Source: Janibacter indicus
Lineage (GTDB): Bacteria > Actinomycetota > Actinomycetes > Actinomycetales > Dermatophilaceae
Direction of reading: 5' to 3'
NCBI RefSeq assembly: GCF_900176385.1
Contig: NZ_FWXN01000004.1
Coordinates: 186,001 to 250,000, forward strand
DNA: 64,000 nt
The position numbers and the translations under genes were made by a program. Position 1 is the stretch's first letter. Each line of letters starts with the position of its first letter. Under the pieces are notes generated by a model. That model was not told where the DNA came from. It did not search any database and saw only the letters and a list, made by a program, of their open reading frames with translations. This document shows positions 7,624 through 16,322 of this stretch, in pieces.

Positions 7624-9386
7624 CAGTCCTTGATCTCGGCGAGGACCGCGCCGTTGCTCACGGTGGCCCCGACCTCGGCCTGCAGGCCGGTGATCGTGCC
7701 GGCCTTGTGGGCGTTGATCGGCTGCTCCATCTTCATCGCCTCGAGGACGACGACGAGGTCACCCTCGGCGACCTCCTGGCCCTCCTCGACGGCGAGCTTG
7801 ACGATCGTGCCCTGCATCGGGGCGGTGAGGCTGTCGCCGGAGGCCGCGGCGCCGCCGCCACCCCCGCCCGAGCGCTTCGGCGCCTTCTTCTTGGCGGCAC
7901 CGCCGCCACCGAGCGAGAGGCCACCGGGCAGGACGACCTCGAGGCGCTTGCCGCCGACCTCGACGGTGATCTTCTGGCGCTCGCCGTCGTCCTCGGCCGC
8001 CTCACCGACCTCGCCGCCGTAGGGGGCGATCTGGTTGTCGAACTCGGTCTCGATCCACCGGGTGTAGACGGAGAAGGGCGCGTCACCCTCGGGCGCGAAG
8101 GCCGGGTCGCGGACGATCGCCTGGTGGAAGGGCACGACCGTCGGCATGCCGTCGACGACGAGCTCGTCGAGGGCGCGACGGGAGCGCTCGAGCGCCTGCT
8201 GGCGGGTGGAGCCGGTGACGATGAGCTTGGCGATCATCGAGTCGAAGGCCCCGGCGACGGTGTCGCCCTCCTCGATGCCGGCGTCCCAGCGGACACCGGG
8301 GCCGTGGGGGACGCGCATCTTGGTCACGGTGCCGGGGGCCGGCATGAAGTTGCGGCCGGCGTCCTCGCCGTTGATGCGGAACTCGAAGGAGTGGCCGCGG
8401 GCGATCGGGTCGTCGTAGCCGAGCTCCTCTCCGTCGGCGATGCGCAGCATCTCGCGGACGAGGTCGATGCCGGTGACCTCCTCGGTCACGGGGTGCTCGA
8501 CCTGCAGGCGGGTGTTGACCTCGAGGAAGGAGATGGTGCCGTCCTGGGCGACCAGGTACTCGCAGGTGCCGGCACCGACGTAGCCGGCCTCCTTGAGGAT
8601 CGCCTTGGAGGCGCGGACGAGCTCGGCGTGCTGCTCCTCGGTGAGGAAGGGCGCGGGGGCCTCCTCGACGAGCTTCTGGTTGCGGCGCTGCAGCGAGCAG
8701 TCACGCGTCGAGACGACGACGACGTTGCCGTGCTGGTCGGCGAGGCACTGGGTCTCGACGTGGCGCGGCTTGTCGAGGAACTTCTCGACGAGGCACTCGC
8801 CGCGGCCGAAGGCCGTGACGGCCTCGCGGACGGCCGACTCGTAGAGCTCGGGGATCTCCTCCATGGTGTAGGCGACCTTGAGGCCGCGGCCGCCACCGCC
8901 GTAGACGGCCTTGATGGCGATCGGCAGGCCGAACTCCTCGGCGAGGGCGACGACCTCGTCGGCGTCCTTGACCGGGTCGTTGGTGCCGGGAGCCAGGGGC
9001 GCGTTGGCCTTGACGGCGATGTGCTTGGCCTTGGCCTTGTCACCCAGCGCGTCGATGGCCTGGGGGCTCGGGCCGATCCAGATCAGGCCGGCGTCGAGGA
9101 CGGCCTGGGCGAAGTCGGCATTTTCGGCGAGGAAGCCGTAGCCCGGGTGGACCGCGTCGGCGCCGGCGTCCTTGGCGACCTGCAGGAGCTTGTCCTGGAG
9201 CAGGTAGCTGTCGGCCGGCGTCTGCCCGCCGAGGGCGTACGCCTCGTCGGCGACCTTGACGTGCAGGGCGTCACGGTCGGGCTCGGCGTAGACGGCGACG
9301 GAGCCGATGCCTGCGTCGGCGCAGGCACGGGCAATGCGGACGGCGATCTCGCCGCGGTTCGCGATGAGGACTTTGCTGATGGCCAT
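7623..9386 (-). CDS. accA3: Acyl-CoA carboxylase alpha subunit (biotin carboxylase plus biotin carrier)
   Basis: A 587-residue AccA-type subunit. Residues 1-450 are biotin carboxylase: [16 protein letters not shown] at the N-terminus, [15 protein letters not shown], the ATP-grasp glycine loop YGGGGRGLK and the catalytic [15 protein letters not shown] glycine- and lysine-rich linker leads to the biotinyl domain with EAMKM, the lysine near 552 being biotinylated. It carboxylates biotin for acetyl- or propionyl-CoA carboxylation with AccD and AccE subunits; accD5-accE and birA lie at 31564-34319. ATG 9386 is supported by a -10 box TAGTCT 7 bases upstream; an upstream in-frame extension is discounted. 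Confidence 0.95.
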   Translation of the reverse strand: MAISKVLIANRGEIAVRIARACADAGIGSVAVYAEPDRDALHVKVADEAYALGGQTPADSYLLQDKLLQVAKDAGADAVHPGYGFLAENADFAQAVLDAGLIWIGPSPQAIDALGDKAKAKHIAVKANAPLAPGTNDPVKDADEVVALAEEFGLPIAIKAVYGGGGRGLKVAYTMEEIPELYESAVREAVTAFGRGECLVEKFLDKPRHVETQCLADQHGNVVVVSTRDCSLQRRNQKLVEEAPAPFLTEEQHAELVRASKAILKEAGYVGAGTCEYLVAQDGTISFLEVNTRLQVEHPVTEEVTGIDLVREMLRIADGEELGYDDPIARGHSFEFRINGEDAGRNFMPAPGTVTKMRVPHGPGVRWDAGIEEGDTVAGAFDSMIAKLIVTGSTRQQALERSRRALDELVVDGMPTVVPFHQAIVRDPAFAPEGDAPFSVYTRWIETEFDNQIAPYGGEVGEAAEDDGERQKITVEVGGKRLEVVLPGGLSLGGGGAAKKKAPKRSGGGGGGAAASGDSLTAPMQGTIVKLAVEEGQEVAEGDLVVVLEAMKMEQPINAHKAGTITGLQAEVGATVSNGAVLAEIKD

Positions 9387-9393
9387 GGGCCGC

Positions 9394-9399
9394 AGACTA
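9394..9399 (-). promoter_or_regulatory. -10 box of accA3
   Basis: Minus-strand TAGTCT ends 7 bases before ATG 9386, implying a leaderless transcript. Confidence 0.5.
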
Positions 9400-9448
9400 C
9401 TGCGTGACCGTCGCCCCCCGCTGGTCGCCCGCATCGTGGCGCCGGACA

Positions 9449-9482
9449 CCCCCTTCGCCCACCCCTGCCGGGGCGAAGGGGG
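9449..9482 (-). terminator. Hairpin terminator after the kinase-membrane fusion gene
   Basis: CCCCCTTCGCCC (9449-9460) and GGGCGAAGGGGG (9471-9482) form a perfect 12-base stem with a 10-base loop, 6 bases past the stop of the gene ending at 9489. Both arms carry the recurrent CCCCTTCG octamer. No T tract follows. Confidence 0.65.
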
Positions 9483-9488
9483 CGCCCG

Positions 9489-12047
9489 TCACCTCGACCA
9501 GCCGCGGGAGTCGGTGCACTCGGTCGGGTCGTCGTAGCGCTGCCGGATCTCCTCGGCGCGGGAGCGGGCGAGGTTCCACCCGGCGAGGGTGTCCTCATCG
9601 CCCGCGCCGTACACCTGGTGCATCGACAGCGCGCACTGCTTGATGTGCGCGGGCAGGGCGCTCGACTCGATGGTCGGCACGGCGTCGGCGGGCAGGCTGC
9701 TGAGGTACCAGGTGTCGATCTTGCCCGTGGCCTGCCACCGCTCGATGTTGCGGTCGGCGACCCACGCGCTCGTGTTGCCGACGGTGCCGACGATGGTCAG
9801 GGCGGTCGCGGTGACGAGCACCGTGCGTCCGAGCCAGCGCCGGGTGGGGGTGAAGAGGGAGACGAGCACCGCGAGCACGACGAGCCCGAGCCAGACCTCG
9901 AAGAGGTCGGCGTTGACCCGCAGCGTCGTGTAGCCGTAGGCCTCCTGGTAGAGGGCCATGCGGCGCAGCGCGGAGGCGACGACGAGCAGGGTGAGGATGC
10001 ACAGGGCCGCGTTCATGGCGCGCATGACCCGGCGGTCGCGCTCGGTGCTGGTGCGGCCGAGCGCGCGGACCCCGGCGACGAGCAGGAGGACGAGCGCGGT
10101 GGCGAGGGTGAGCTGGCCGAAGCCCTGGCGGGCCGACTCTGCGTAGGTGACGCCGGCGGTGCGCATGACGTAATCGTGCCCGCCGACGACGGCCGCGGCC
10201 TGGGCGACGACGAAGGCGACGAAGATCGCGATGACGACCCCGAGGGGCACCTGCCACTCGCGCTCCGGGATGCGCGGCGACAGCCCGGCCCCCTCGACGG
10301 TCGGCGGGTTGATCGCGAGGTAGAGACCGGCGAGCGTGACGCCGGCGAAGAAGACGAGGACGAAGACGCGGAAGATCGCCATGTCGCTGATGTCGGGCAC
10401 GAGGGCCGCGGCCCACGAGCCGAGGACGGCGTCGGCGGAGGCGAGCAGCCCGCCGAAGACGAGCAGCAGGGCGAGGCTCACGACGGCCGTGCGCAGGATG
10501 GACCAACCGCTGCCCCGGCGGGCGAGGACGCGGATCGTCCGGTCGAGCAGCGGCAGCCCGCGCAGCGCCGAGAGCGGCCATGCGATGACCGAGGCGATCA
10601 TCCCGGTGACCGTGCGCGCGTCGGTGCACGCGGCGGCGGCGAGCACCCCGGCGACGGCGACGGCGAAGAAGCTCATCACCGGGTCGTCGCGCAGGATCGT
10701 CGTCAGGCCGAGGGGGAGGGCCAGGGCCGCGGTGACCCACGACCACGGCCTCGCCCGCCGAGCCGAGGCGAGCCAGAGGGCTGCACCACCGGCGGTGAGC
10801 ACGACGAGTAGCCCGAGCCCGATCGCGTTGCCCGGCAACAGGATCGCGGCGAGCAGCCCCACGGCGAGGGCGGCGAGCAGCAGCCGCGGCTGCCCCTGCG
10901 TGACCCGCTCTGGCCACCACCGCGACAACGAGAGCCCCGTTCCCAGAGGTGCGAGGCCGTTCGCGGCCGAGCCTCGAAGGGAGGGCGCGGATTCTGCAGT
11001 CATCGTGGGCTCCTGAGTGGTGGTCGTGGTGAGCGGTGCCGGCGAAGGGGAGGTCGGCGGGGTGAGCGGGAGGTGGAGCTCGAGCCGGGCTCCGGCGTCG
11101 GCGTCCAGGGCGCGGATCGTGCCGCCGTGCATCGAGGCGACCCACGCGGCGATGGCCAGGCCGAGGCCGGTGCCACCCCCTTCGTCCCCGCCGGGACCGA
11201 AGCGGTGGAAGAGCCGCTCGGCCCGCTCGGGGGTCAGGCCGGGGCCCTCGTCGGCGACGGTGAGGGTCCACGCGTTGTCGGTGGTGCGGGCGGTGAGGGT
11301 GACGGTGCCGCCGGCTGGACTGTGTCGCACGGCGTTGTCGAGGAGGTTGGCGGTCACCTGGGCCAGTCGGTCGCGGTCACCCGTGATGGTGAGGTCGGTG
11401 GGCTCGACGTCGACGACGAGGGTGACGTCGCGACCTTGGAGCGATGCTTCGGCGACGGCGTCGTCGAGCAGCTCACCCACGCGGATCCGACTGGGGGAGA
11501 GGGGGATCTGACGACTGTCGGGGCGTGAGAGGTCGAGCAGGTCCGTGACCAGGGAGCCGAGGCGCTCGGACTGCGCGAGGGCGGCCCGCAGGGTCGTCTC
11601 GTCCGGGGTGGTGACGCCGTCGGCGAGGTTCTCGAGCAGGGCCTGCTGGGCCGACAGGGGCGTGCGCAGCTCGTGGGCGACGGTGGCGACGAGACGCCGC
11701 CGGTGCTCCTCGCCCTGCTCCAGCTCGGCGGCCATGCTCGCGAAGGCACGCGCCAGCTCGCCGACCTCGTCCTGGCTCGACGTCGTGATCCGGGCGCCGT
11801 AGTCCCCCTTCGCCATCCGCCGTGCGGCATCGGTCATCTGGGTGAGTGGGGTCGTCATGCCGGTCGCCAGCCAGCGGGTCACGACGAGGGCGAGGCCGAT
11901 GGTCGCCGGCAGCCCGAGCCACAGGGGGACGCCGGCGTCGGTGCCGATCGTCCCGACGACGGCTGCGACGACGACGCTCGCGCCGACGAGCACGGCCAGC
12001 CGGGTGCGGATCGAGGTGAGCTCGAGCAGGGGAGCGGAGCGACTCAT
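9489..12047 (-). CDS. Sensor histidine kinase fused to DUF4153/DUF4173-type membrane protein
   Basis: One 852-residue frame. Residues about 15-65 are two membrane helices with almost no extracellular loop, 66-115 a HAMP domain, then a HisKA domain with VAHELRTP (His125) and a HATPase with NLLDNAVRHS, DEGPGL and GTGLGLAIA to about 330. After a proline/threonine linker (PTSPSPAPLTTTTTQEPT), residues 349-852 form a polytopic protein with about 12 helices resembling DUF4153/4173 proteins, which usually are separate genes. A Shine-Dalgarno and in-frame ATG at 11003 could still yield the membrane part alone (504 residues). ATG 12047 overlaps the response regulator stop by 4 bases. Ligand unknown. 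Confidence 0.88.
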   Translation of the reverse strand: MSRSAPLLELTSIRTRLAVLVGASVVVAAVVGTIGTDAGVPLWLGLPATIGLALVVTRWLATGMTTPLTQMTDAARRMAKGDYGARITTSSQDEVGELARAFASMAAELEQGEEHRRRLVATVAHELRTPLSAQQALLENLADGVTTPDETTLRAALAQSERLGSLVTDLLDLSRPDSRQIPLSPSRIRVGELLDDAVAEASLQGRDVTLVVDVEPTDLTITGDRDRLAQVTANLLDNAVRHSPAGGTVTLTARTTDNAWTLTVADEGPGLTPERAERLFHRFGPGGDEGGGTGLGLAIAAWVASMHGGTIRALDADAGARLELHLPLTPPTSPSPAPLTTTTTQEPTMTAESAPSLRGSAANGLAPLGTGLSLSRWWPERVTQGQPRLLLAALAVGLLAAILLPGNAIGLGLLVVLTAGGAALWLASARRARPWSWVTAALALPLGLTTILRDDPVMSFFAVAVAGVLAAAACTDARTVTGMIASVIAWPLSALRGLPLLDRTIRVLARRGSGWSILRTAVVSLALLLVFGGLLASADAVLGSWAAALVPDISDMAIFRVFVLVFFAGVTLAGLYLAINPPTVEGAGLSPRIPEREWQVPLGVVIAIFVAFVVAQAAAVVGGHDYVMRTAGVTYAESARQGFGQLTLATALVLLLVAGVRALGRTSTERDRRVMRAMNAALCILTLLVVASALRRMALYQEAYGYTTLRVNADLFEVWLGLVVLAVLVSLFTPTRRWLGRTVLVTATALTIVGTVGNTSAWVADRNIERWQATGKIDTWYLSSLPADAVPTIESSALPAHIKQCALSMHQVYGAGDEDTLAGWNLARSRAEEIRQRYDDPTECTDSRGWSR
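11001..11015 (-). promoter_or_regulatory. Internal Shine-Dalgarno and ATG inside the fusion gene
   Basis: Minus-strand CAGGAG (11015-11010) is followed 6 bases later by ATG 11003, in frame with the kinase, exactly where the membrane-protein part begins (MTAESAPSLRGS). It looks like a retained start of a formerly separate gene. Confidence 0.5.
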
Positions 12048-12742
12048 CGCCCGGCCCCGTCGTCGAGTGCGTAGCCGACGCCGTGGACGGTGCGGATGCG
12101 GTGGGCGCCGACCTTGGCGCGCAGCGCCTTGACGTGGCTGTCGAGGCTGCCGCGGCCGAGCCCGTCGTCCCATCCCCACAGGTCGGCGACGATCCGCTCG
12201 CGCCGCAGCACGGCGCCGGGCTCGTGGACCAGCAGCGCGAGCAGGTCGAACTCCGTCGGCGTGAGGTGCACGGCGTGGCCGTCGATCGTGCAGCGTCGGG
12301 TGCGTTCGTCGAGCGTCAGGCCGTCGAGGTGGGTGATCGTCTCGTCGGGGCGACCCAGCTCGGCGGCGCGCTCGACGCGACGCAGCAGGGCCCGGACCCG
12401 GGCGACGACCTCGCGCATGCGGAAGGGCTTGGTGAGGTAGTCATCGGCCCCGACCCCGAGCCCGACGATGATGTCGCTCTCGTCGTCGCGGGCGGTGAGC
12501 ATGAGCACCGGCACCGGGCGGTCGGCCTGGATCCGGCGGCACACCTCGAGTCCGTCGTACCCGGGCAGCATGAGGTCGAGCACGACGACCGCGGGGTCAT
12601 GCTCGGCGTGGGCGGCGACCGCCCCCGGGCCGTCGTGCGCCCGGACCACCTCGAAGCCCTCTGCCACGAGGCGGTCGGCCAGGGCCTGGTTGATCGTCGG
12701 GTCGTCCTCGACGACGAGCACGCGGTGTGCGGTGGTGGTCAT
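12044..12742 (-). CDS. OmpR/PhoB-type response regulator
   Basis: A 232-residue transcription regulator partnering the fused kinase. The receiver domain has VVEDDP at 11-15, the phospho-acceptor Asp56 in VVVLDLMLPG, the threonine in LTARDDE and lysine in YLTKPF. The C-terminal winged helix ends SHVKALRAKVGAHRIRTVHGVGYAL, typical of OmpR DNA recognition. ATG 12742 is preceded by a perfect -10 box TAGCCT 6 bases away, so the operon is probably leaderless and starts here. An inverted repeat at 12791-12809 and the palindrome array at 12853-12962 lie upstream and are candidates for regulation. Confidence 0.95.
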   Translation of the reverse strand: MTTTAHRVLVVEDDPTINQALADRLVAEGFEVVRAHDGPGAVAAHAEHDPAVVVLDLMLPGYDGLEVCRRIQADRPVPVLMLTARDDESDIIVGLGVGADDYLTKPFRMREVVARVRALLRRVERAAELGRPDETITHLDGLTLDERTRRCTIDGHAVHLTPTEFDLLALLVHEPGAVLRRERIVADLWGWDDGLGRGSLDSHVKALRAKVGAHRIRTVHGVGYALDDGAGR

Positions 12743-12748
12743 GGGATC

Positions 12749-12754
12749 AGGCTA
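12749..12754 (-). promoter_or_regulatory. -10 box of the response regulator operon
   Basis: Minus-strand TAGCCT ends 6 bases before ATG 12742. Confidence 0.5.
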
Positions 12755-12790
12755 GGGAGCCGGACCGGCGGATCCCCGGGGCGCGATCTG

Positions 12791-12809
12791 GAGATCCTCT
12801 GCAGATCTC
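12791..12809. promoter_or_regulatory. Inverted repeat upstream of response regulator promoter
   Basis: GAGATC, 7 bases, GATCTC. Its centre is about 50 bases upstream of the -10 box at 12749-12754, a usual place for an activator or autoregulatory site. Confidence 0.35.
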
Positions 12810-12852
12810 GGCGAACCGAGAGGAGACGACCGGACGCGACAGGCGACACCCG

Positions 12853-12962
12853 GACACTGCATTGCCCTACGGCAATGCAGTGTCTTGACCTCGAGACGTT
12901 GCATTGCCCTATGGCAATGCAGTGTCTTGACCTCGAGACGTTGCATTGCCGTAGGGCAATGC
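12853..12962. repeat. Array of three palindromes on a 42-base tandem repeat
   Basis: Three near-identical palindromes share arms GCATTGCC and GGCAATGC around CTAC, CTAT or GTAG (cores 12859-12878, 12901-12920, 12943-12962). The first extends to 14-base perfect arms (12853-12884). The intervening AGTGTCTTGACCTCGAGACGTT is identical in both gaps, so the unit is 42 bases repeated about 2.4 times. It lies between the VWA gene stop (12982) and the response regulator promoter. It is clearly AT-richer than its surroundings. Possible roles are an operator cluster, a stacked terminator or a structured repeat element; none is proven. Confidence 0.9.
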
Positions 12963-12981
12963 GGACGAAGGGGGAGTGGCT

Positions 12982-14469
12982 TCAGCCCACCGGCAGGCGG
13001 GAGACGAACTGCCGCAGCTGCTCGATGTTGCGCACCTCGTGCATGTCGACGACCTCGCCGTAGCGGCTGGCCACGGAGTCGCCGGTGTCCCACATGCGCT
13101 CCGCCTCGGGGTTGAGCCAGGCGGCGTAGCGGGCCTGGGAGACGAGGATGCGCAGGCGGTCGATGCGCGGGTCGGTGCCGTTGGTCCGCGCGTCACCGAG
13201 GATCAGCACCGTCGAGCGCGGCCCGATGGCGTCGAGGTGGTGCTCCACCGCGTCCTCGAAGGCCGCGCCGTAGTCGCTCGACCCGTGCCAGCGGGTCATC
13301 TGCGCCTCGCGGGCCACCCGCTCGCTGATGTCCTCGCCGACCTGCGCCTCGCGGACCAGGTCGGTGATGTCGTCGCACGTGTTGACGAAGCCGATGAACC
13401 GCACCCGGCGGAAGACCCCCGCGAGCGACTGGAGCAGCAGCATCGTGAAGCGCGAGAAGCCCGCCACCGACCCCGACATGTCGCACAGCAGGACGATGTC
13501 GGCCCGGCTGCGGGTGCGGCGCTTGTAGGCCGGGCGCACCGGCACGCCCCCGGTCGACATCGCAGCGCGCAGGGTGCGCCGGATGTCGATGGTGCCGCGC
13601 GACTGCCGCCGCTGGCGGGCGGCGAGCTTGGCCGCGAGCTTGCGCGACAGGGGCGCGATCACCGCGTGCAGCTCGGCCGCCTCGGTCTTGCCGGTGAGCA
13701 GGAAGTCCTTGCGCTCCAAGGGGTCTCGCACGCCGTAGCGGGAGATGCGGTCGCGTCCGCGGACCTCGGCGTTGCGCCGCGCCGACTCGGTCTCGACCTT
13801 GCGCCGGAAGGCCCCCACCCGGCGGCGGATCTCGTCGCGGTCGTAGCGGTCGCTGAGCTGCTCGGGCCGCCACGCGCTGCCCGCGCCGCCGCCACCGCTG
13901 CCGGTGGCGCCGCCGCTCCCTTCGCCCGATCCGCCCGAGCCCTCGCCGGACCCGCCGGTGACGTCGCCGGCGTCCCGAGCCCGTTGCAGCGCAGCGGCGA
14001 TCGCGGTCTGCGGGGAGAGCCGCTCGATCGCCTGGTTGGCCGACCAGCCCCCGGTCGACGACTCGTTGGCCAGGCGGCCGAGCTCGCTCACCGCGCGGGC
14101 CGCGAGGCGGTCGAGCTCCTGCTGGTCACCGCGGGCGAGGGCCTCGACGAGCTCCTCGCGGATGGCCGCGGCACGCTCGCGGGCGCCCGCGGTGTCCGTC
14201 GGTGACAGGTGCGCCGCATCGCCCGTGCGGTGACCCACCGCCGGGGGGAAGTGGATGTCGAAGAGCTGGTCGAAGACCGCCCGGTCCGCCGACCGCCGCA
14301 TCATCGTCGCGGCGAGCCCGGTGCGCAGGCGCTCGCGGTCGTCGAGGCCGAGTGTCGTGGCGGCAGAGGCCGCGTCGGCCACCTCGGAGGTCCCGACCGT
14401 CACGCCGTGCCGGCGCAGCGCCCGGGCCAGGTCGACGAGGCGCTCGCCGAGCGGGTCAGGCGAGGGCAC
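12982..14469 (-). CDS. VWA domain protein, CoxE-like
   Basis: A 495-residue protein with an N-terminal helical part, a glycine/serine-rich linker near residues 185-205, and a C-terminal von Willebrand A-type domain. The metal-site segment appears as LLCDMSGSVAGFSRF (a DxSGS MIDAS variant), and LILGDARTNGTDPR is the later MIDAS aspartate loop. CoxE-like VWA proteins work with MoxR AAA ATPases as chaperone-like pairs that load metals or remodel complexes. The GTG at 14469 overlaps the MoxR stop by 14 bases, so the pair is translationally coupled. No carbon monoxide dehydrogenase genes are nearby, so the client is unknown. Confidence 0.87.
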   Translation of the reverse strand: MPSPDPLGERLVDLARALRRHGVTVGTSEVADAASAATTLGLDDRERLRTGLAATMMRRSADRAVFDQLFDIHFPPAVGHRTGDAAHLSPTDTAGARERAAAIREELVEALARGDQQELDRLAARAVSELGRLANESSTGGWSANQAIERLSPQTAIAAALQRARDAGDVTGGSGEGSGGSGEGSGGATGSGGGGAGSAWRPEQLSDRYDRDEIRRRVGAFRRKVETESARRNAEVRGRDRISRYGVRDPLERKDFLLTGKTEAAELHAVIAPLSRKLAAKLAARQRRQSRGTIDIRRTLRAAMSTGGVPVRPAYKRRTRSRADIVLLCDMSGSVAGFSRFTMLLLQSLAGVFRRVRFIGFVNTCDDITDLVREAQVGEDISERVAREAQMTRWHGSSDYGAAFEDAVEHHLDAIGPRSTVLILGDARTNGTDPRIDRLRILVSQARYAAWLNPEAERMWDTGDSVASRYGEVVDMHEVRNIEQLRQFVSRLPVG

Positions 14470-15364
14470 GGTCCAGGTCCAGGGTCTGCACGGCGAGCTC
14501 GATGTCCTCGCGGTGCTTGAGGACGACGCCGAGGGTCGCCCGGACGAGCTCGGGCTGCAGCTCGCCGCCGGTGCCGAGGCTGACGAGGGTGCGCGCCCAG
14601 TCGATGGTCTCGGCGACGGAGGGCGACTTGCGCAGCCGCATCTCGCGCAGCGCGCCGACGAGCCGCACCACGGAGGCCGCGAGGGTCTCGTCGAGGTCGG
14701 GCACGGTGAGGCGCACGATGCGCAGCTCGAGGTCGGCCTCGGGGTAGTCGATGTGCAGGTAGAGGCAGCGGCGGCGCAGGGCCTCGGACAGCTCGCGGGT
14801 CGCGTTGGAGGTCAGGACGACGAAGGGGGTCTGGCTCGCCCTGATCGTCCCGAGCTCGGGCACGGTCACCTGGAAGTCGGAGAGCACCTCGAGCAGCAGG
14901 CCCTCGATCTCGACGTCGGCCTTGTCGAGCTCGTCGATGAGCAGCACCGTCGGGTGCGCGTTGCGGATCGCGGTGAGCAGCGGCCGGGAGAGGAGGAACT
15001 CGTCGGTGAAGATGTCCTCCTTGACCGAGGACCAGTCCGCCTCGTCGGCGCCCGCGGCGTCGTGGTGCGCGCCGGCCGCGGTAATGCGCAGCAGCTGCTT
15101 GGCGTGGTTCCACTCGTAGAGCGCCCGCGCCTCGTCGACGCCCTCGTAGCACTGCAGACGCACGAGCTCGCCGTCGGTCGCGGCCGACACGGCCGCGGAC
15201 AGCGCGGTCTTGCCGACACCCGCCGGCCCCTCGATGAGCAGCGGCTTGCCGAGCTGGTCGGCGAGGTAGACCGTCGTCGCGATCTCGTCGGAGGCGAGGT
15301 AGCCGTGCGCCGCGAGGCGCTCGGTGACGTCGTCGACGGAGGCGAACCGGGGGGTGTGCGTCAT
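14456..15364 (-). CDS. MoxR-type AAA ATPase
   Basis: A 302-residue AAA ATPase. Walker A is GPAGVGKT near residues 43-50, Walker B is LLIDELDKAD, sensor 1 is VVLTSNATRELS, and the arginine-rich RRRCLYLHIDYP follows, as in the MoxR family. It likely remodels a client together with the VWA protein encoded next. The frame extends upstream, but ATG 15364 (MTHTPRFASV) is chosen because a -10-like CAGACT ends 6 bases before it and conserved sequence begins soon after. Confidence 0.9.
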   Translation of the reverse strand: MTHTPRFASVDDVTERLAAHGYLASDEIATTVYLADQLGKPLLIEGPAGVGKTALSAAVSAATDGELVRLQCYEGVDEARALYEWNHAKQLLRITAAGAHHDAAGADEADWSSVKEDIFTDEFLLSRPLLTAIRNAHPTVLLIDELDKADVEIEGLLLEVLSDFQVTVPELGTIRASQTPFVVLTSNATRELSEALRRRCLYLHIDYPEADLELRIVRLTVPDLDETLAASVVRLVGALREMRLRKSPSVAETIDWARTLVSLGTGGELQPELVRATLGVVLKHREDIELAVQTLDLDRALA

Positions 15365-15370
15365 GCCGTC

Positions 15371-15376
15371 AGTCTG
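15371..15376 (-). promoter_or_regulatory. Probable -10 box of moxR-VWA operon
   Basis: Minus-strand CAGACT ends 6 bases before ATG 15364; a weaker match than most others here. Confidence 0.35.
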
Positions 15377-15484
15377 CCGGACCCGGTCGGGCCGCCCCGC
15401 GCCGGATAGCGTGGCACTCACCACGGCGGAGAGAGCGGGCACGGGCGAGTGACCAACCTACGGCGTGCCGGGACGGGTGGGCAT

Positions 15485-15510
15485 GGGGAGCGCTCCCCGG
15501 TGGGTACGGT
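15485..15510 (+). promoter_or_regulatory. Palindrome plus -10 box before the methyltransferase-kinase pair
   Basis: GGGGAGCGCTCCCC (15485-15498) is a perfect 14-base palindrome 6 bases upstream of TACGGT (15505-15510), so it would sit in the -35 to -10 spacer where a bound protein could block or twist the promoter. Confidence 0.45.
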
Positions 15511-15550
15511 GGCGACATTCCTCGCACCCTCGGCAGGACGGAGCCCCACC

Positions 15551-16321
15551 GTGACCGACGACCAGGTCCGACGATTCAAGAGCCGGATGCTGGCCCAGCG
15601 CGCGGAGCTGGACCTGCTGCGCGACTTCACCCGGCACCCCTTCGCCGACATCACGGTGCCGCAGCGGGTCGAGGAGGTCATCGCCGCAGTCCGCGAGGAG
15701 CACCTGACCTATCTGCGTGAGGACGACCTGCGGCTCCTGGCCGAGCTCGTCGTCGAGGCGGACCGGGTCGGCCGTGAGGGCGTGGTCGTCGAGTGCGGCA
15801 CAGCACTCGGTGGCTCCGCGATCGTCATGGCCGCGGCTCGGGCGGGCGGACGCCCGATGCGCGTCTTCGACGTCTTCGGGATGATCCCACCGCCCACGCA
15901 GGAGGACGGTCGCGACGTCCACGACCGCTACGAGGCGATCCGGCGCGGGGAGTCCTCGGGTCTCGGCGGGCAGACCTATTACGGCTACCGCGAGGACCTC
16001 CTCGGCGAGGTCACGGCGTCCTTCGCGCGGCACGGGGTGCCGGTGGGGGAGAGCGGGGTCGAGCTCGTGCGTGGTCTCTTCGAGGACACCGTGCACATCG
16101 ACGGCCCGGTCGCGCTGGCTCATCTTGACGGTGACTGGTACGCCTCGACCCGGGTCTGCCTGGAGCGTGTCGCCCCGCAGGTCGTGCCGGGTGGCCGGAT
16201 TGTCCTCGACGACTACTACCACTGGTCCGGTGCCCGCACGGCCACCGACGAGTACTTCGCCGACCGGCCCGGGTGGCGCATCGAGCACCGGGCCAAGGTC
16301 CACGTGGTCCGGGAGACCTGA
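15551..16321 (+). CDS. TylF/MycF-type O-methyltransferase-like protein
   Basis: A 256-residue protein of the macrocin O-methyltransferase family, whose studied members methylate sugar hydroxyls using S-adenosylmethionine and a metal. VVECGTALGGSAIVMA is the cofactor loop, VFDVFGMIPPP follows the next strand, and AHLDGDWYASTRVCLE with IVLDDYYHWSGA hold the metal-binding aspartates of the family. GTG 15551 is chosen because GGACGGAG lies 7 bases upstream and a promoter at 15505 would give a 35-base leader. The next gene starts one base after the stop, so methyltransferase and sugar kinase form a two-gene operon. Confidence 0.82.
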   Translation: MTDDQVRRFKSRMLAQRAELDLLRDFTRHPFADITVPQRVEEVIAAVREEHLTYLREDDLRLLAELVVEADRVGREGVVVECGTALGGSAIVMAAARAGGRPMRVFDVFGMIPPPTQEDGRDVHDRYEAIRRGESSGLGGQTYYGYREDLLGEVTASFARHGVPVGESGVELVRGLFEDTVHIDGPVALAHLDGDWYASTRVCLERVAPQVVPGGRIVLDDYYHWSGARTATDEYFADRPGWRIEHRAKVHVVRET

Positions 16322-16322
16322 C

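Noticed and set aside
12853-12962. CRISPR-like array
   Set aside because: The intervals are identical rather than variable, there are only 2.4 units, and no cas gene is present.
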